A program made the translations under genes and the position numbers. Shown in pieces: positions 52,553 to 60,605 of a stretch of DNA of 64,000 nucleotides. Each line of letters starts with the position of its first letter. Position 1 is the stretch's first letter. Source of the DNA: an uncultured Sphingomonas sp. (GTDB lineage: Bacteria; Pseudomonadota; Alphaproteobacteria; Sphingomonadales; Sphingomonadaceae); NCBI GenBank assembly GCA_913776255.1, contig CAJYLV010000027.1, positions 27,328 through 91,327 on the forward strand, given 5' to 3'. The notes under the pieces were generated by a model. That model saw only the letters and a program-made list of their open reading frames with translations. It had not been told where the DNA came from and did not search any database.

Positions 52553-52854
52553 GCTAGCAATCATCAGCCTTCACCCCCCCCAACTGCGATGCCGACCGCC
52601 GCTCCGACGAAGCTGAAGACTGCCATTCAGTTGGTAAGCAGTTTCACTAGCAGCCCCGTTGGTAATTAGGCGAGCCTGCCCCAACCCGCGTTAACTGTCG
52701 TTGGCACCGACCAAACCACAGCGCAATCGATGCGTCGCCGCGATAGTTGCCGCATGAGGCGAAGCGAACAAACGGGGCACGGTGCTAACCGGCGTGGATC
52801 GCACTGCTAACTCATTCACGTCAGGGGTTGACGAGACCGCAAAAGCCCAGCAAT

Positions 52855-52916
52855 TGCGCGCCCTCACCGGCCTCGAGGCGCGATGGCGGAGTGGTGACGC
52901 AGAGGACTGCAAATCC
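52855..52916 (+). repeat. Right 62-bp direct repeat of the tRNA-Cys island (attR-like)
   Basis: Identical to 49079-49140. Here the repeat runs on into the intact 3' half of tRNA-Cys, so the functional tRNA is kept at this end. Confidence 0.92.
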
Positions 52917-52950
52917 TTGCACCCGGGTTCGATTCCCGGTCGCGCCTCCA
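52877..52950 (+). tRNA. tRNA-Cys (anticodon GCA)
   Basis: 74 bases with 7-bp acceptor stem GGCGCGA / TCGCGCC, anticodon loop CTGCAAA with GCA, T arm CCGGGTTCGATTCCCGG and an encoded CCA end. It is intact, unlike the 5' fragment at 49101-49140, and serves as the integration target of the adjoining island. Confidence 0.95.
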
Positions 52951-52960
52951 GCGGCCCGTC

Positions 52961-53737
52961 TCAATCGGGCCGCCCCACCGGCACGATGTAGCGCTGTCCC
53001 GTCGCGGTGACGCCGGTCTCGACGCTCAGTCCGTAGGTCTCCCCCACCAGCGCGGCGGTCAGCACGTCCTCCGCCGCTCCCGCCGCGACCACGCACCCGT
53101 CGCGCAGCAGCACGACATCGTCGGCCAGCCGCGCCGCCAGATTGAGGTCGTGCACCACCAGCACCACCCCGCTGCCGCCCGCCGCCACTGCGCGCAGCTG
53201 CGCACCGACCTCGAGCTGGTGCGCCGGGTCGAGGCTGGCGAGCGGTTCGTCGGCGAGCAGCCACTCGGGTTGCCCGGCCAGCACCCGCGCCAGCAACGCG
53301 CGCGCGCGCTCGCCCCCCGACAGATGCTCGACCCCGCGCCGCGCGAACGTGGTCATGCCGGTTGCCGCCAGCGCCGCCGCCACCGCCGCGCGATCCCCGG
53401 CGGTCTCGCCCCAGCGTCCACGCCACGGCAGCCGCCCGAGCCCGACCAAGGTCGCGACGTCGATGTTCCAGTGCACGTCGGCCGCCTGTGGCAGGAAGCC
53501 GATCCGCCGTGCGCGCGCCTGCGCCGACAAGGCGCGCACGTCGACCGAGTCCAGCGCCGCCCGCCCCGCCGCGGGCGCGTGCAGCCCGGCGAGGCACGCC
53601 AGCAGGCTGCTCTTGCCCGCGCCGTTCGGGCCGAGCAGCGCGGTCACACGCCCGCCCGCAAACGCCTCGTCGACCGATTGCAGGACGGTCTTGCCGCCCA
53701 GTGTCAGCGAGACACCGTCCGCCGCGAGCACGCTCAT
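52961..53737 (-). CDS. btuD: Vitamin B12 ABC transporter ATP-binding protein
   Basis: ATPase of a BtuCD-type importer. The start is the ATG at 53737, in an ATGA overlap with the permease gene. The 258 residues show the Walker A LGPNGAGKSSLL, the Q-loop in GFLPQAADVHW, the ABC signature HLSGGERARALLARVLAG, Walker B WLLADEPLASLD and the switch His in LVVHDLNLA. It is the last gene of the riboswitch-led btuF-btuC-btuD operon, which makes cobalamin a better assignment than heme or ferric siderophore. Confidence 0.92.
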   Translation of the reverse strand: MSVLAADGVSLTLGGKTVLQSVDEAFAGGRVTALLGPNGAGKSSLLACLAGLHAPAAGRAALDSVDVRALSAQARARRIGFLPQAADVHWNIDVATLVGLGRLPWRGRWGETAGDRAAVAAALAATGMTTFARRGVEHLSGGERARALLARVLAGQPEWLLADEPLASLDPAHQLEVGAQLRAVAAGGSGVVLVVHDLNLAARLADDVVLLRDGCVVAAGAAEDVLTAALVGETYGLSVETGVTATGQRYIVPVGRPD

Positions 53738-54696
53738 GCCAGCCGCCTCCGCATCGCGATCAACAAATAGAGGAAGAACGGCCCGCCCAGCATCGACATC
53801 GCGATCCCGAGCCGCAATTCGCTGACGGTGGGCGCGAGCCGCACCAGGCTGTCCGCCAGCGTCAGCAGCAGCGCGCCGCCCAGCGCGGCGGGGAGCAGGA
53901 CCGCCGACGGACGATGCCCCGCGAACGGCCGGACGAGATGCGGGACGATCAGCCCGACGAAGCCGATGATCCCCGCCGCCGCGACCGAGGCACCGACCGT
54001 CAGCGCGATGCCGATAATGATCGCCAGTTGCAGACGGCGCGGATCGACCCCCATCGATCGCGCGGCCTGCTCGCCAAGCGTCAACGCGTCGAGCGAACGC
54101 CCGGTCCGCGCCAGGATCGCCGCGCCGACGGCGATCAGCGGCAACGCGACGCGCACGTCGTCCCAGCTCCGGTCCGTCAAGGCGCCCATCAGCCAGGTCA
54201 CGATCTCCGACGCGACGAACGGCGTTGGCGCGAGGCTGATCGCGAGCGCGGTCATCGAGCTGGTGATGCTGGTCAGGATCATCCCCGCCAGCGTGAACAG
54301 CACGAGGCTGCCCGAGCGCCCCGCGATCACCGCCAGCGCCGCCATCGTGAGCGCGGCACCTGCCAGCGCAAAGCCGGGGAGCAGCCACGCCTGCGCTGCA
54401 TAGCCGAAGAACAGCGCGCAGACCGCGCCCAGCGCCGCGCCCGACGATACGCCGAACAGGCCGGGATCGGCGAGCGGATTGCGCAGATACCCCTGCATCG
54501 CCGCGCCGGCGAGCCCGAGCCCGGCCCCCACCGCCAGCGCCAGGATGGTGCGCGGCAGGCGCAGCTCGACGATGATGATCGAGCGCGGATCGGCGGCGGT
54601 CCAGGCGTCCAGCGGCACCCAGACCTTGCCCGCCGCCAACGACAGCGCCGCCGCGAGCAGCACGCCCGCCAGCAGCCACCAGCAGGCGCGCGTCAT
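53734..54696 (-). CDS. btuC: Vitamin B12 ABC transporter permease (FecCD/BtuC family)
   Basis: Inner-membrane permease with about ten helices. The start is the ATG at 54696, overlapping the btuF stop (ATGA). The 320-residue protein has the family segments ELRLPRTILALAVGAGLGLA, GAAMQGYLRNPLADPGLFGV, the cytoplasmic ATPase-contact region with LGEQAARSMGVD, and GIIGFVGLIVPHLVRPFAGH. Substrate is inferred from the riboswitch upstream of btuF. Confidence 0.93.
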   Translation of the reverse strand: MTRACWWLLAGVLLAAALSLAAGKVWVPLDAWTAADPRSIIIVELRLPRTILALAVGAGLGLAGAAMQGYLRNPLADPGLFGVSSGAALGAVCALFFGYAAQAWLLPGFALAGAALTMAALAVIAGRSGSLVLFTLAGMILTSITSSMTALAISLAPTPFVASEIVTWLMGALTDRSWDDVRVALPLIAVGAAILARTGRSLDALTLGEQAARSMGVDPRRLQLAIIIGIALTVGASVAAAGIIGFVGLIVPHLVRPFAGHRPSAVLLPAALGGALLLTLADSLVRLAPTVSELRLGIAMSMLGGPFFLYLLIAMRRRLA

Positions 54697-55523
54697 CGCG
54701 CCACCTGCGCGCGCACCGCGCGCAGCCGTGCCATCGCCGCGATGATCGACGGGCCGCCGCAATTCATCAGTCGCGCGGCGAACGGCGCGATCGTGATGCG
54801 GGTGGCGAGGCGGGCGAGCACCGGATGCCGCTCGCCGCGCTCGCCGCCCCGCTCCGCCGCCGCGACCGACAGCAGCACGCGCGGCGGGCGTGCGACCAGA
54901 TATTCAAGCGGCAGGATGTCCCAGCGTTTCAGCCCGTAAGCCGTGCTGGCGTTGCCGAACCCGGCCCGCCGCAACAAGTCGTCCGGCAGCGTCCCGCCAC
55001 CCGGCACCAGGCCACCCGCGCCCCAGATCAGCGCCGGCACGTGCACGCCGGTCGCGGGGCGCGCCGCCGCCAAGATACGCGCGGCCAGTGCCCGGCCACG
55101 ATCGGCATGCCCGATCGCCGCCGCCACGTCGCGCACCTGTTGCGCGCTCTCCTCGACCGTCGCGGGCACCGGATACTGGACGAGATGGACGCGCAATCGC
55201 GCCAGCGCCGCGACGGTCGCCGGGGCGACATGCCCGCCCGCGACCACCAGATCGGGACGCAGCGCCACCACCTCCTCCGCGGTGCCGGAGGTGACGCGGA
55301 ACCGCCGCGCCAGCGCCAGCGGGATCGAGGTGGCGCGCGGATCCTGCGAATAATTGCTGATCGCGACGATCTGCGCCGGGTCCGCGACCTGCATCAGGAT
55401 CGCGTCGAGACACGGATTGATCGACACGATGCGCGGTGTGCGCGCCGGTGCCGCACCCGCCCCCGGTGGCGCGACCGCCAGCGCCAGCATCGCGCCGGCC
55501 ATCCAACCTGCATGTCGTGTCAT
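54693..55523 (-). CDS. btuF: Vitamin B12 periplasmic-binding protein
   Basis: Captures cobalamin in the periplasm for the BtuCD importer. The 276-residue protein has a signal peptide (to about residue 25) and the helical-backbone binding fold: RIVSINPCLDAILMQVADP, VALRPDLVVAGGHVAP, LLRRAGFGNASTAYGLKRWD. It is the first gene of the operon and lies 88 bp downstream of the riboswitch on the minus strand. Confidence 0.9.
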   Translation of the reverse strand: MTRHAGWMAGAMLALAVAPPGAGAAPARTPRIVSINPCLDAILMQVADPAQIVAISNYSQDPRATSIPLALARRFRVTSGTAEEVVALRPDLVVAGGHVAPATVAALARLRVHLVQYPVPATVEESAQQVRDVAAAIGHADRGRALAARILAAARPATGVHVPALIWGAGGLVPGGGTLPDDLLRRAGFGNASTAYGLKRWDILPLEYLVARPPRVLLSVAAAERGGERGERHPVLARLATRITIAPFAARLMNCGGPSIIAAMARLRAVRAQVAR

Positions 55524-55607
55524 TCATCCCCCCGCGCCGATCCGACCCATCGTCGTCGCGCGGGAAGATTCCCGATCGCCCGGCACACCCCGTCCGCGCG
55601 AAGGACA

Positions 55608-55771
55608 ACCGCGATCCGGCAGGTCTCCTGGCTCCCGGGTCACCGCCCCCGCCCGGCCTTCCCGGATCGCGGACGATCCAGTGGCACAGCGTTGGGCGAG
55701 GGGCTCGCCGGTCACAGTTGCGGGGGCAGCTCCGGATCGTCGCCTACCGGATTCCCTTTCCTGATCGCCGC
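55608..55771 (-). ncRNA. Cobalamin riboswitch upstream of btuFCD
   Basis: On the minus strand, GCGATC (55763-55768) pairs with GATCGC (55611-55616) to close the aptamer. Between them are the conserved elements GGGAATCCGGT, CCCCCGCAACTGTGACC, GCCACTGGATC and the B12 box AGCCAGGAGACCTGCC. Adenosyl- or methylcobalamin binding should switch off the downstream importer. The 5' edge touches the end of mutT. Confidence 0.93.
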
Positions 55772-55777
55772 TTCCGC

Positions 55778-56164
55778 CTAGCCCGCCTGTCCACTCGCGG
55801 CAAGCGCGGCCAGTAGCGGCACGTCGACCGGCGGCATCGGCAGCGTCGCCAGCGCGGCGGGCGGGGCCCAGCGCAGCGCCTGCGCGGCCAGCGGTTGCGG
55901 CACGCCGCGCCAGACGCGGCAGCGGTACAGCAGCATGGTGACGGGCATGTCGGTGGCGAAGCCGAATGGCTCCAGATCCTCCTGCGCCACACCGATCGTA
56001 AGCTCCTCGCGCAGCTCGCGCGCCAGCGCCGCCGCGGGATGCTCGCCCGCCTCCACCTTGCCGCCCGGAAACTCCCACAGCCCGCCGTGCCGCTTGTCCG
56101 CCGGGCGCTGTTGCATCAGGCAATGTCCGTTCTCGTCGATCAATGCGACGGCGACCACCAGCAT
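55778..56164 (-). CDS. mutT: 8-oxo-dGTP diphosphatase MutT
   Basis: Hydrolyses oxidised dGTP so it is not built into DNA. The 128-residue Nudix protein has WEFPGGKVEAGEHP followed by AALARELREELTIGV, a complete Nudix box (GX5EX7REUXEEXGU), and the early MQQRPADKRHGG segment typical of MutT. It is immediately upstream of the cobalamin riboswitch on the same strand and divergent from the first Flp pilin. Confidence 0.92.
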   Translation of the reverse strand: MLVVAVALIDENGHCLMQQRPADKRHGGLWEFPGGKVEAGEHPAAALARELREELTIGVAQEDLEPFGFATDMPVTMLLYRCRVWRGVPQPLAAQALRWAPPAALATLPMPPVDVPLLAALAASGQAG

Positions 56165-56199
56165 CGGCTTCGATCCTTCCTTAACCTCTCGGCGGTATC

Positions 56200-56409
56200 G
56201 TGCCCGCCATGCCGCGTCTGCCCCCTTCCCGACCGCGCCGCGTCCACCCGCGCGGATTATGGCGCCATTCCCGTGGTGCGACCGCGGTGGAATATGGGCT
56301 GATCGTCGCGATGATCGCGCTGAGCGCCGTGGCGGGCATGTCGGCGCTGGGATCGCCGATCAGCGGGATGTTCGCCTCGCTCGCCAACAATATCACGGCG
56401 GCACGCTGA
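56200..56409 (+). CDS. Flp/Fap-type pilin (first copy)
   Basis: Prepilin of a Tad-type pilus. Up to 69 residues from a GTG at 56200, or 66 from the ATG at 56209; neither has a strong ribosome-binding site. After a basic leader, RGATAVEYGLIVAMIALSAV gives the class III pilin cleavage region (Gly/Ala before TAVEYGL, with the conserved Glu-Tyr) and the hydrophobic assembly helix. The leader is longer than usual. No cpa/tad assembly genes are in the window. Confidence 0.82.
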   Translation: MPAMPRLPPSRPRRVHPRGLWRHSRGATAVEYGLIVAMIALSAVAGMSALGSPISGMFASLANNITAAR

Positions 56410-56540
56410 AGAACCTCAACGAAATTCTACGAATTCATTTAAGCGTTTATCAACCCTGCTCCTTCTAGAAGCGTCGGCGATGGACCTGTGAACGGGACGT
56501 CGGCGGGTACTGAAATACACGAAGTTGACTGGAGACCGAC

Positions 56541-56714
56541 ATGCAGAAGATTCGTTCGTTCCTGAAGAACAACAAGGGCGCGACGGCGATCGAATACGGC
56601 CTGATCGCCGCGCTGATCGCGGTCGCCGCCATCGCCGCGATGAAGGGCATCGGCACGCAGCTGAACAACACCTTCACCAACGTGCAGACCAAGATGCAGA
56701 ACAACCCGGGCTGA
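56541..56714 (+). CDS. Flp/Fap-type pilin (second copy)
   Basis: A 57-residue class III prepilin (MQKIRSFLKNNKGATAIEYG, then LIAALIAVAAIAAMKGI), starting at the ATG at 56541 behind ACTGGAGACC. Cleavage is expected at the Gly before ATAIEYG. It is a more typical Flp than the copy 130 bp upstream, and followed by a strong terminator. It is separated from any secretion machinery here. Confidence 0.9.
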   Translation: MQKIRSFLKNNKGATAIEYGLIAALIAVAAIAAMKGIGTQLNNTFTNVQTKMQNNPG

Positions 56715-56737
56715 TCCTAGCGGCCTGAGCTGACGAA

Positions 56738-56770
56738 GGGCGGCGGAGCTTCGGTTCCGCCGCCCTTTTC
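56738..56770. terminator. Rho-independent terminator after the Flp pilin gene
   Basis: GGGCGGCGGA / TCCGCCGCCC stem with a short GCTTCGGT loop and a TTTTC tail on the plus strand. It lies between the convergent pilin and accA genes and may work in both directions. Confidence 0.85.
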
Positions 56771-56774
56771 TTTG

Positions 56775-57725
56775 TCAGGCGAGTCGACCCATCTTCAGGA
56801 ACTTCGCGCGGCGATCCTGACGCAGCGCGTCGGCGGTCAGCGGCGCCAGATCGCGCAGCATCGACTCGATCGAGTCGCCGAGTCGGCGGATCGCGTCGGC
56901 GTGGTCGCGATGCGCACCGCCCAGCGGCTCGGGCACGATCGCGTCGATCACCCCCAGCGCCTTCAGATCCTGCGCGGTGACCTTCATCGCCTCCGCCGCG
57001 TCGGGCGCCTTGTCGGCGGTGCGCCACAGGATCGAGGCGCAGCCCTCGGGCGAGATTACCGAATATACGGCGTGTTCGAACATCAGCACGCGGTTGCCGC
57101 TGGCCAGCGCGATCGCGCCGCCCGAGCCGCCCTCGCCCACCACCGCCGACACCAACGGCACCCCCAGTGCGAGGCATGCCTCGGTCGAGCGCGCGATCGC
57201 CTCGGCCTGGCCGCGCTCCTCCGCCTGGATGCCCGGGAAGGCGCCGGAGGTGTCCACCAGCGTCACCACGGGAAGCCCGAAACGATCGGCGAGTTCGAGC
57301 AATCGGATCGCCTTGCGATAGCCCTCCGGCTTGCCCATCCCGAAATTGTGGCGCAGGCGGCTGGCGGTATCGTCGCCCTTTTCGTGGCCGAGCACCATCA
57401 CGCGCTGCCCGCGAAAGGTGGCGAAACCGCCCAGGATCGCCTGATCGTCACCGAACGCGCGGTCGCCGGCCAGCGGCACGAACTCGTCGAACAGACCCGC
57501 GACATAATGTTTGAAGTGCGGACGTTCGGGATGCCGCGCGACCTGCGTCTTCTGCCAGGGCGAGAGCTTGCCGAACGTATCCTTCAGCAGCTTGTCCGAC
57601 TTCGCCTGCAGCTTGGCGATCTCGGCGGAAATGTCGACGGTGCCCTCCGCGCCGGTGTCGCGCAGTTCGTCGATACGCGCCTGCAGCTCGGCGATGGGCT
57701 TCTCGAAGTCGAGGAAAATACGCAT
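56775..57725 (-). CDS. accA: Acetyl-CoA carboxylase carboxyltransferase subunit alpha
   Basis: With AccD, transfers the carboxyl group from biotin to acetyl-CoA, the first step of fatty-acid synthesis. The 316-residue protein has the family N-terminus ([20 protein letters not shown]), TPWQ-type [50 protein letters not shown] and [20 protein letters not shown]. Length is typical. It follows xerD by 9 bp on the same strand. Confidence 0.96.
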   Translation of the reverse strand: MRIFLDFEKPIAELQARIDELRDTGAEGTVDISAEIAKLQAKSDKLLKDTFGKLSPWQKTQVARHPERPHFKHYVAGLFDEFVPLAGDRAFGDDQAILGGFATFRGQRVMVLGHEKGDDTASRLRHNFGMGKPEGYRKAIRLLELADRFGLPVVTLVDTSGAFPGIQAEERGQAEAIARSTEACLALGVPLVSAVVGEGGSGGAIALASGNRVLMFEHAVYSVISPEGCASILWRTADKAPDAAEAMKVTAQDLKALGVIDAIVPEPLGGAHRDHADAIRRLGDSIESMLRDLAPLTADALRQDRRAKFLKMGRLA

Positions 57726-57734
57726 CGGGCGCAG

Positions 57735-58631
57735 CTAGGCGCGCTTTCGCAACGCGTCAACGAGCGGGTGGCGCTCGTTGACCAGCTCGACGAGGCGACG
57801 GCTGTCGACATGCGTGTAGATCTCGGTGGTCGCGATATCGGCGTGGCCCAGCATCGTCTGAAGTGCGCGCAGATCGGCACCGCCCTCCAGCAGGTGCGTG
57901 GCGAAGGCGTGGCGCAGGACGTGCGGACTGATCCGCTCGGGCGCGATGCCCGCCTCCGCCGCCAGCGCGCGGACGAGCTGGAACAGCCGCACGCGCGAGA
58001 TATGCGTCGCGCCCGACGGGAACAGGAACGCGCGATCGGCGGGAACGTGCGCGCGCCATGCCGCGACCGCCGCGCGCGCCGGATCGGAGATCGGCACCAG
58101 CCGCTCGCGCCCGCCCTTGCCCTTCAGGATCAGGAACGGACGGTCGGGATGGATCGCACCACGCGGCAGCGACACGAGTTCGGTCGCGCGCAGCCCGGAA
58201 CCGTAGAGCAGCTCGAACAACGCCGACAGGCGCAGGTCGGTCGGGATGACGGGGTCGCGATCCAGCCGCGCCGCGATCGCCGCGAACAGCCGCTCGACGT
58301 CATGATGGTCCAGCGTGCGCGGCAGCGCGCGCCGCGCGCCGGGACGCGGCAGCGCCGGCGACGGATCGTCGGCGCGATCGCCCTCGTCCACCAGATGCCC
58401 GAAGAAGCGGCGCAGCGCCGCCGCCTTGCGCGCGACGGTGGCCTTCGACAGGTCCGCCCAGCCGTCCGCCAGCGTCGCCAGCGCGGCACCGTCCGCGTCC
58501 GCCAGCCCGCCCTCCAGCGTCGCCGAGGCGAGCGACAGGTCACGGCGATAGGCGGCGAGCGTGTTCGCCGCCGCCCCGGCCTGCGCCGCCATCATCTCCA
58601 GGAACCGGTCGATCGCGGCGGCGTCGTTCAC
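57735..58631 (-). CDS. xerD: Site-specific tyrosine recombinase XerC/XerD
   Basis: Resolves chromosome dimers at dif. The 298-residue protein has an N-terminal SAM-like helical domain (about 1-90) and a catalytic domain with the first Arg in LYGSGLRATELVSL, HVLRHAFATHLLEGG (HxxR), the LGHADIATTEIYTHV region with the second His and the nucleophilic Tyr. XerD is preferred over XerC because of the accA neighbourhood, but the two are hard to separate. It is a housekeeping gene and too far away to be assumed to be the integrase of the tRNA-Cys island. The start overlaps the stop of the upstream gene. Confidence 0.85.
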   Translation of the reverse strand: MNDAAAIDRFLEMMAAQAGAAANTLAAYRRDLSLASATLEGGLADADGAALATLADGWADLSKATVARKAAALRRFFGHLVDEGDRADDPSPALPRPGARRALPRTLDHHDVERLFAAIAARLDRDPVIPTDLRLSALFELLYGSGLRATELVSLPRGAIHPDRPFLILKGKGGRERLVPISDPARAAVAAWRAHVPADRAFLFPSGATHISRVRLFQLVRALAAEAGIAPERISPHVLRHAFATHLLEGGADLRALQTMLGHADIATTEIYTHVDSRRLVELVNERHPLVDALRKRA

Positions 58632-60388
58632 AACCGGGCGATCGCCTCCGCCGCGATCATCCGCGCCTCACCATCCAGCCCGACCGCCCGCAACGCCGCG
58701 ACGATGCGATACAGCGCCGCCGGCGGCACATTCGCCCAGCTTCCCGCCTGCATCCCGACCGCCGCGAGCAGCAGGACGGTGCCGGGCTGCCCGGCGTCCA
58801 CCGCGCGGTCCAGCGCGCGCGTCCAGGCGTTCTGCGCCGCGATCGGCACGGTCAATCGTTCCGCAAGGTCGGTCACCGCGCCGCCCGGCAAGCGGCCCAG
58901 GCCAGCCATGCCCGCGAAGAACAGCTGCCGCTTCCGCTCCGCCAACGCCCCGGACGGCGCGTAATCGGTGACGGTGGCAGCGGGCAGTTGCGTGATCGCG
59001 TCCGGATCGGCGAGCAGCAGCATCGCCCAGCCATCGCTGCCGGCCGGGACCGCGCCCTGCCAACGCTGCGCGGTGCGATCCAGCCCGGCGGTCAGCATCG
59101 AGGCGATCAGGCGATTCGCTTGCGGCTCGTTGGCGGCGGCGGGCAGTCGCGCGGCGGCCCGCGCGGTCAGCACCAGCCGGGCATAGCGCGTCACCGGGCT
59201 CTCGGCGGCGTCCCACAATTTGACCATCGCCGCGATCCGCGTCGCCCGGTCGCTGCCGACATAGGCGTCGCGCAGGGTGGCAGCGGTATTGGCGAGCGTG
59301 GCAGGCGCATCGCCGCCATCGGCCAGCGCCGCGTAGAGATCGACCATCGCCGCACTCGACAGCACCCCCATCGCCGCCGCGCGATCCGCGACCGCCGCCC
59401 GCTCCGCCAGCGGGATCGCCGGCGCCAGCGCCTGCCACCCGCGCACCTGCGCGCCGACCGTGGCGTACAGCTCGTCGGGCACCGCCACCCCGGTCGCGGT
59501 GGCCAGGCCGAACCGCCACGCGGTGAGCTGCACCACGGGCGCCCATTCGATCGTCACCGCCTGCCGGCTGTTCAGCCCGGCACCCATCACCTTTTGCGCG
59601 AGTTGTAGATCGATCCCGCTCGCCACGCGGCGGCGGCGGATATCGGCCACCAGCGGCTGGGTCCGTGCCGCGCCGGTCAGCCCGGCGCACATCGCGCGGG
59701 CGACGATCCAGCCACGCTCGCTATCGCCCGCGCCATCCGCCAGCGGGCACAGCCCGGCGGGATCGGCGGTGGCGAGCGCGGCCTGCATCCACACCGCGCG
59801 AAGCTTCGGCGTCACATTGTCGGTATCGACCGCCTGCGCAACGGCGCGCGCCGACACCGATTCGCCCATCCGCAGCAACAGCCACGCACGCTCGGCGGCG
59901 AAATCCGCGCCGTTGACGCGCGCTGGCGTGTTCACCTGCGCCACCAGCAGGCGGCGCAGCCCGATCGACAGCCAGCGCGACGGCAAGGGCGCCGAGAGAT
60001 AGCGCATCAGCCGCTCGACATACCGGCCGTCGGCATCGCCGAATGCATCGCGCGCGAAGCCGTCATCGGCCCCCACCGCCGTCAGCGAGCGGCGCGCGAA
60101 CGACGGCAGCACGTAACGCGGCGTCGGTGCCGGGCTGGGGCTTGCGGTCGGCGAGGGAAAAGGCAGCGGGGGCAGCGGTCCGGCCGGGGTGGTTGCCTGC
60201 ACGCGCGGCGCGGCGGGGGCAGCGCCCGGCGCGGGCGTTGGCGCGGCCGCCGGGGCGGACGACGGCGCCGCATCGCCGAAGCCGGGCGGCAACAGCGATT
60301 CGGGTCGATCCTGCGCGATCGCCGCCGCCGCCAGGCCGAGCGCCGCGACGCCGGCCAGCGCGGCGCGTTTAGCCGGCGAGATTGCCAA
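58628..60388 (-). CDS. Exported helical-repeat protein of unknown function
   Basis: A 586-residue protein with a signal peptide (to about residue 25, ending AIAQ), a long Pro/Ala-rich linker (about 30-95) and then a domain of helical pairs rich in Ala and Leu, for example RWLSIGLRRLLVAQVNTPAR and AERAWLLLRMGESVSARAVA, recalling TPR-type solenoids. No catalytic motif is visible. The stop overlaps the xerD start and the start overlaps a small membrane-protein gene, so it belongs to an operon with xerD and accA. Not recognised by name. Confidence 0.75.
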   Translation of the reverse strand: MAISPAKRAALAGVAALGLAAAAIAQDRPESLLPPGFGDAAPSSAPAAAPTPAPGAAPAAPRVQATTPAGPLPPLPFPSPTASPSPAPTPRYVLPSFARRSLTAVGADDGFARDAFGDADGRYVERLMRYLSAPLPSRWLSIGLRRLLVAQVNTPARVNGADFAAERAWLLLRMGESVSARAVAQAVDTDNVTPKLRAVWMQAALATADPAGLCPLADGAGDSERGWIVARAMCAGLTGAARTQPLVADIRRRRVASGIDLQLAQKVMGAGLNSRQAVTIEWAPVVQLTAWRFGLATATGVAVPDELYATVGAQVRGWQALAPAIPLAERAAVADRAAAMGVLSSAAMVDLYAALADGGDAPATLANTAATLRDAYVGSDRATRIAAMVKLWDAAESPVTRYARLVLTARAAARLPAAANEPQANRLIASMLTAGLDRTAQRWQGAVPAGSDGWAMLLLADPDAITQLPAATVTDYAPSGALAERKRQLFFAGMAGLGRLPGGAVTDLAERLTVPIAAQNAWTRALDRAVDAGQPGTVLLLAAVGMQAGSWANVPPAALYRIVAALRAVGLDGEARMIAAEAIARL

Positions 60389-60506
60389 GCTCGACCGCCT
60401 TCTCGACGCGCGTCACGGGTTGCTCCGTGGCGCGCCCGGCGAGGAAGAACAGCGCGCCCAGCACGATCACCAGCAGCACGACGACGGAGACAATCAACCG
60501 GGTCAT
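60369..60506 (-). CDS. Small single-pass membrane protein
   Basis: 45 residues: hydrophobic helix MTRLIVSVVVLLVIVLGALF, then a polar tail (ATEQPVTRVEKAVELGNLAG). An ATG two codons upstream (60512) has a better spaced AGG and may be the true start. The end overlaps the start of the 586-residue gene by 20 bp. Unknown function; the reading frame is convincing because of the clean helix and operon position. Confidence 0.62.
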   Translation of the reverse strand: MTRLIVSVVVLLVIVLGALFFLAGRATEQPVTRVEKAVELGNLAG

Positions 60507-60605
60507 GAACATCCCAACCTGCACACGCGCGAACGATACGCGACCCCGGGCTTGCGCGTGCGTGCTGTTGCCGGGGACGGAACGCGCTGTATAGCCGCAG
60601 GGACG

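Larger units (their letters stand above)
49141..52854 (+). mobile_element. 3.7-kb genomic island at tRNA-Cys with a peptide-modification-like cassette
   Basis: The segment between two 62-bp direct repeats, visibly richer in A and T and with different codon use from the flanking chromosome. It encodes, in order on the plus strand, a 36-residue peptide, a HEAT protein, a cupin-like protein, an NAD(P)-dependent epimerase and a 42-residue membrane peptide. No integrase, transposase or phage gene is present, so it either moves with outside help or is a remnant. CCTGACGAGTTAGC at 49160-49173 and an interrupted inverse match (GCTAACTC-attca-cGTCAGG) at 52806-52825 lie near the two ends. Confidence 0.8.

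Noticed and set aside
57735..58631. Integrase responsible for the tRNA-Cys island
   Set aside because: It is a XerC/D-type housekeeping recombinase in an operon with accA, about 5 kb outside the island repeats.
56772..58964. 730-codon plus-strand frame opposite accA and xerD
   Set aside because: No domains; both minus-strand genes have complete catalytic motifs.
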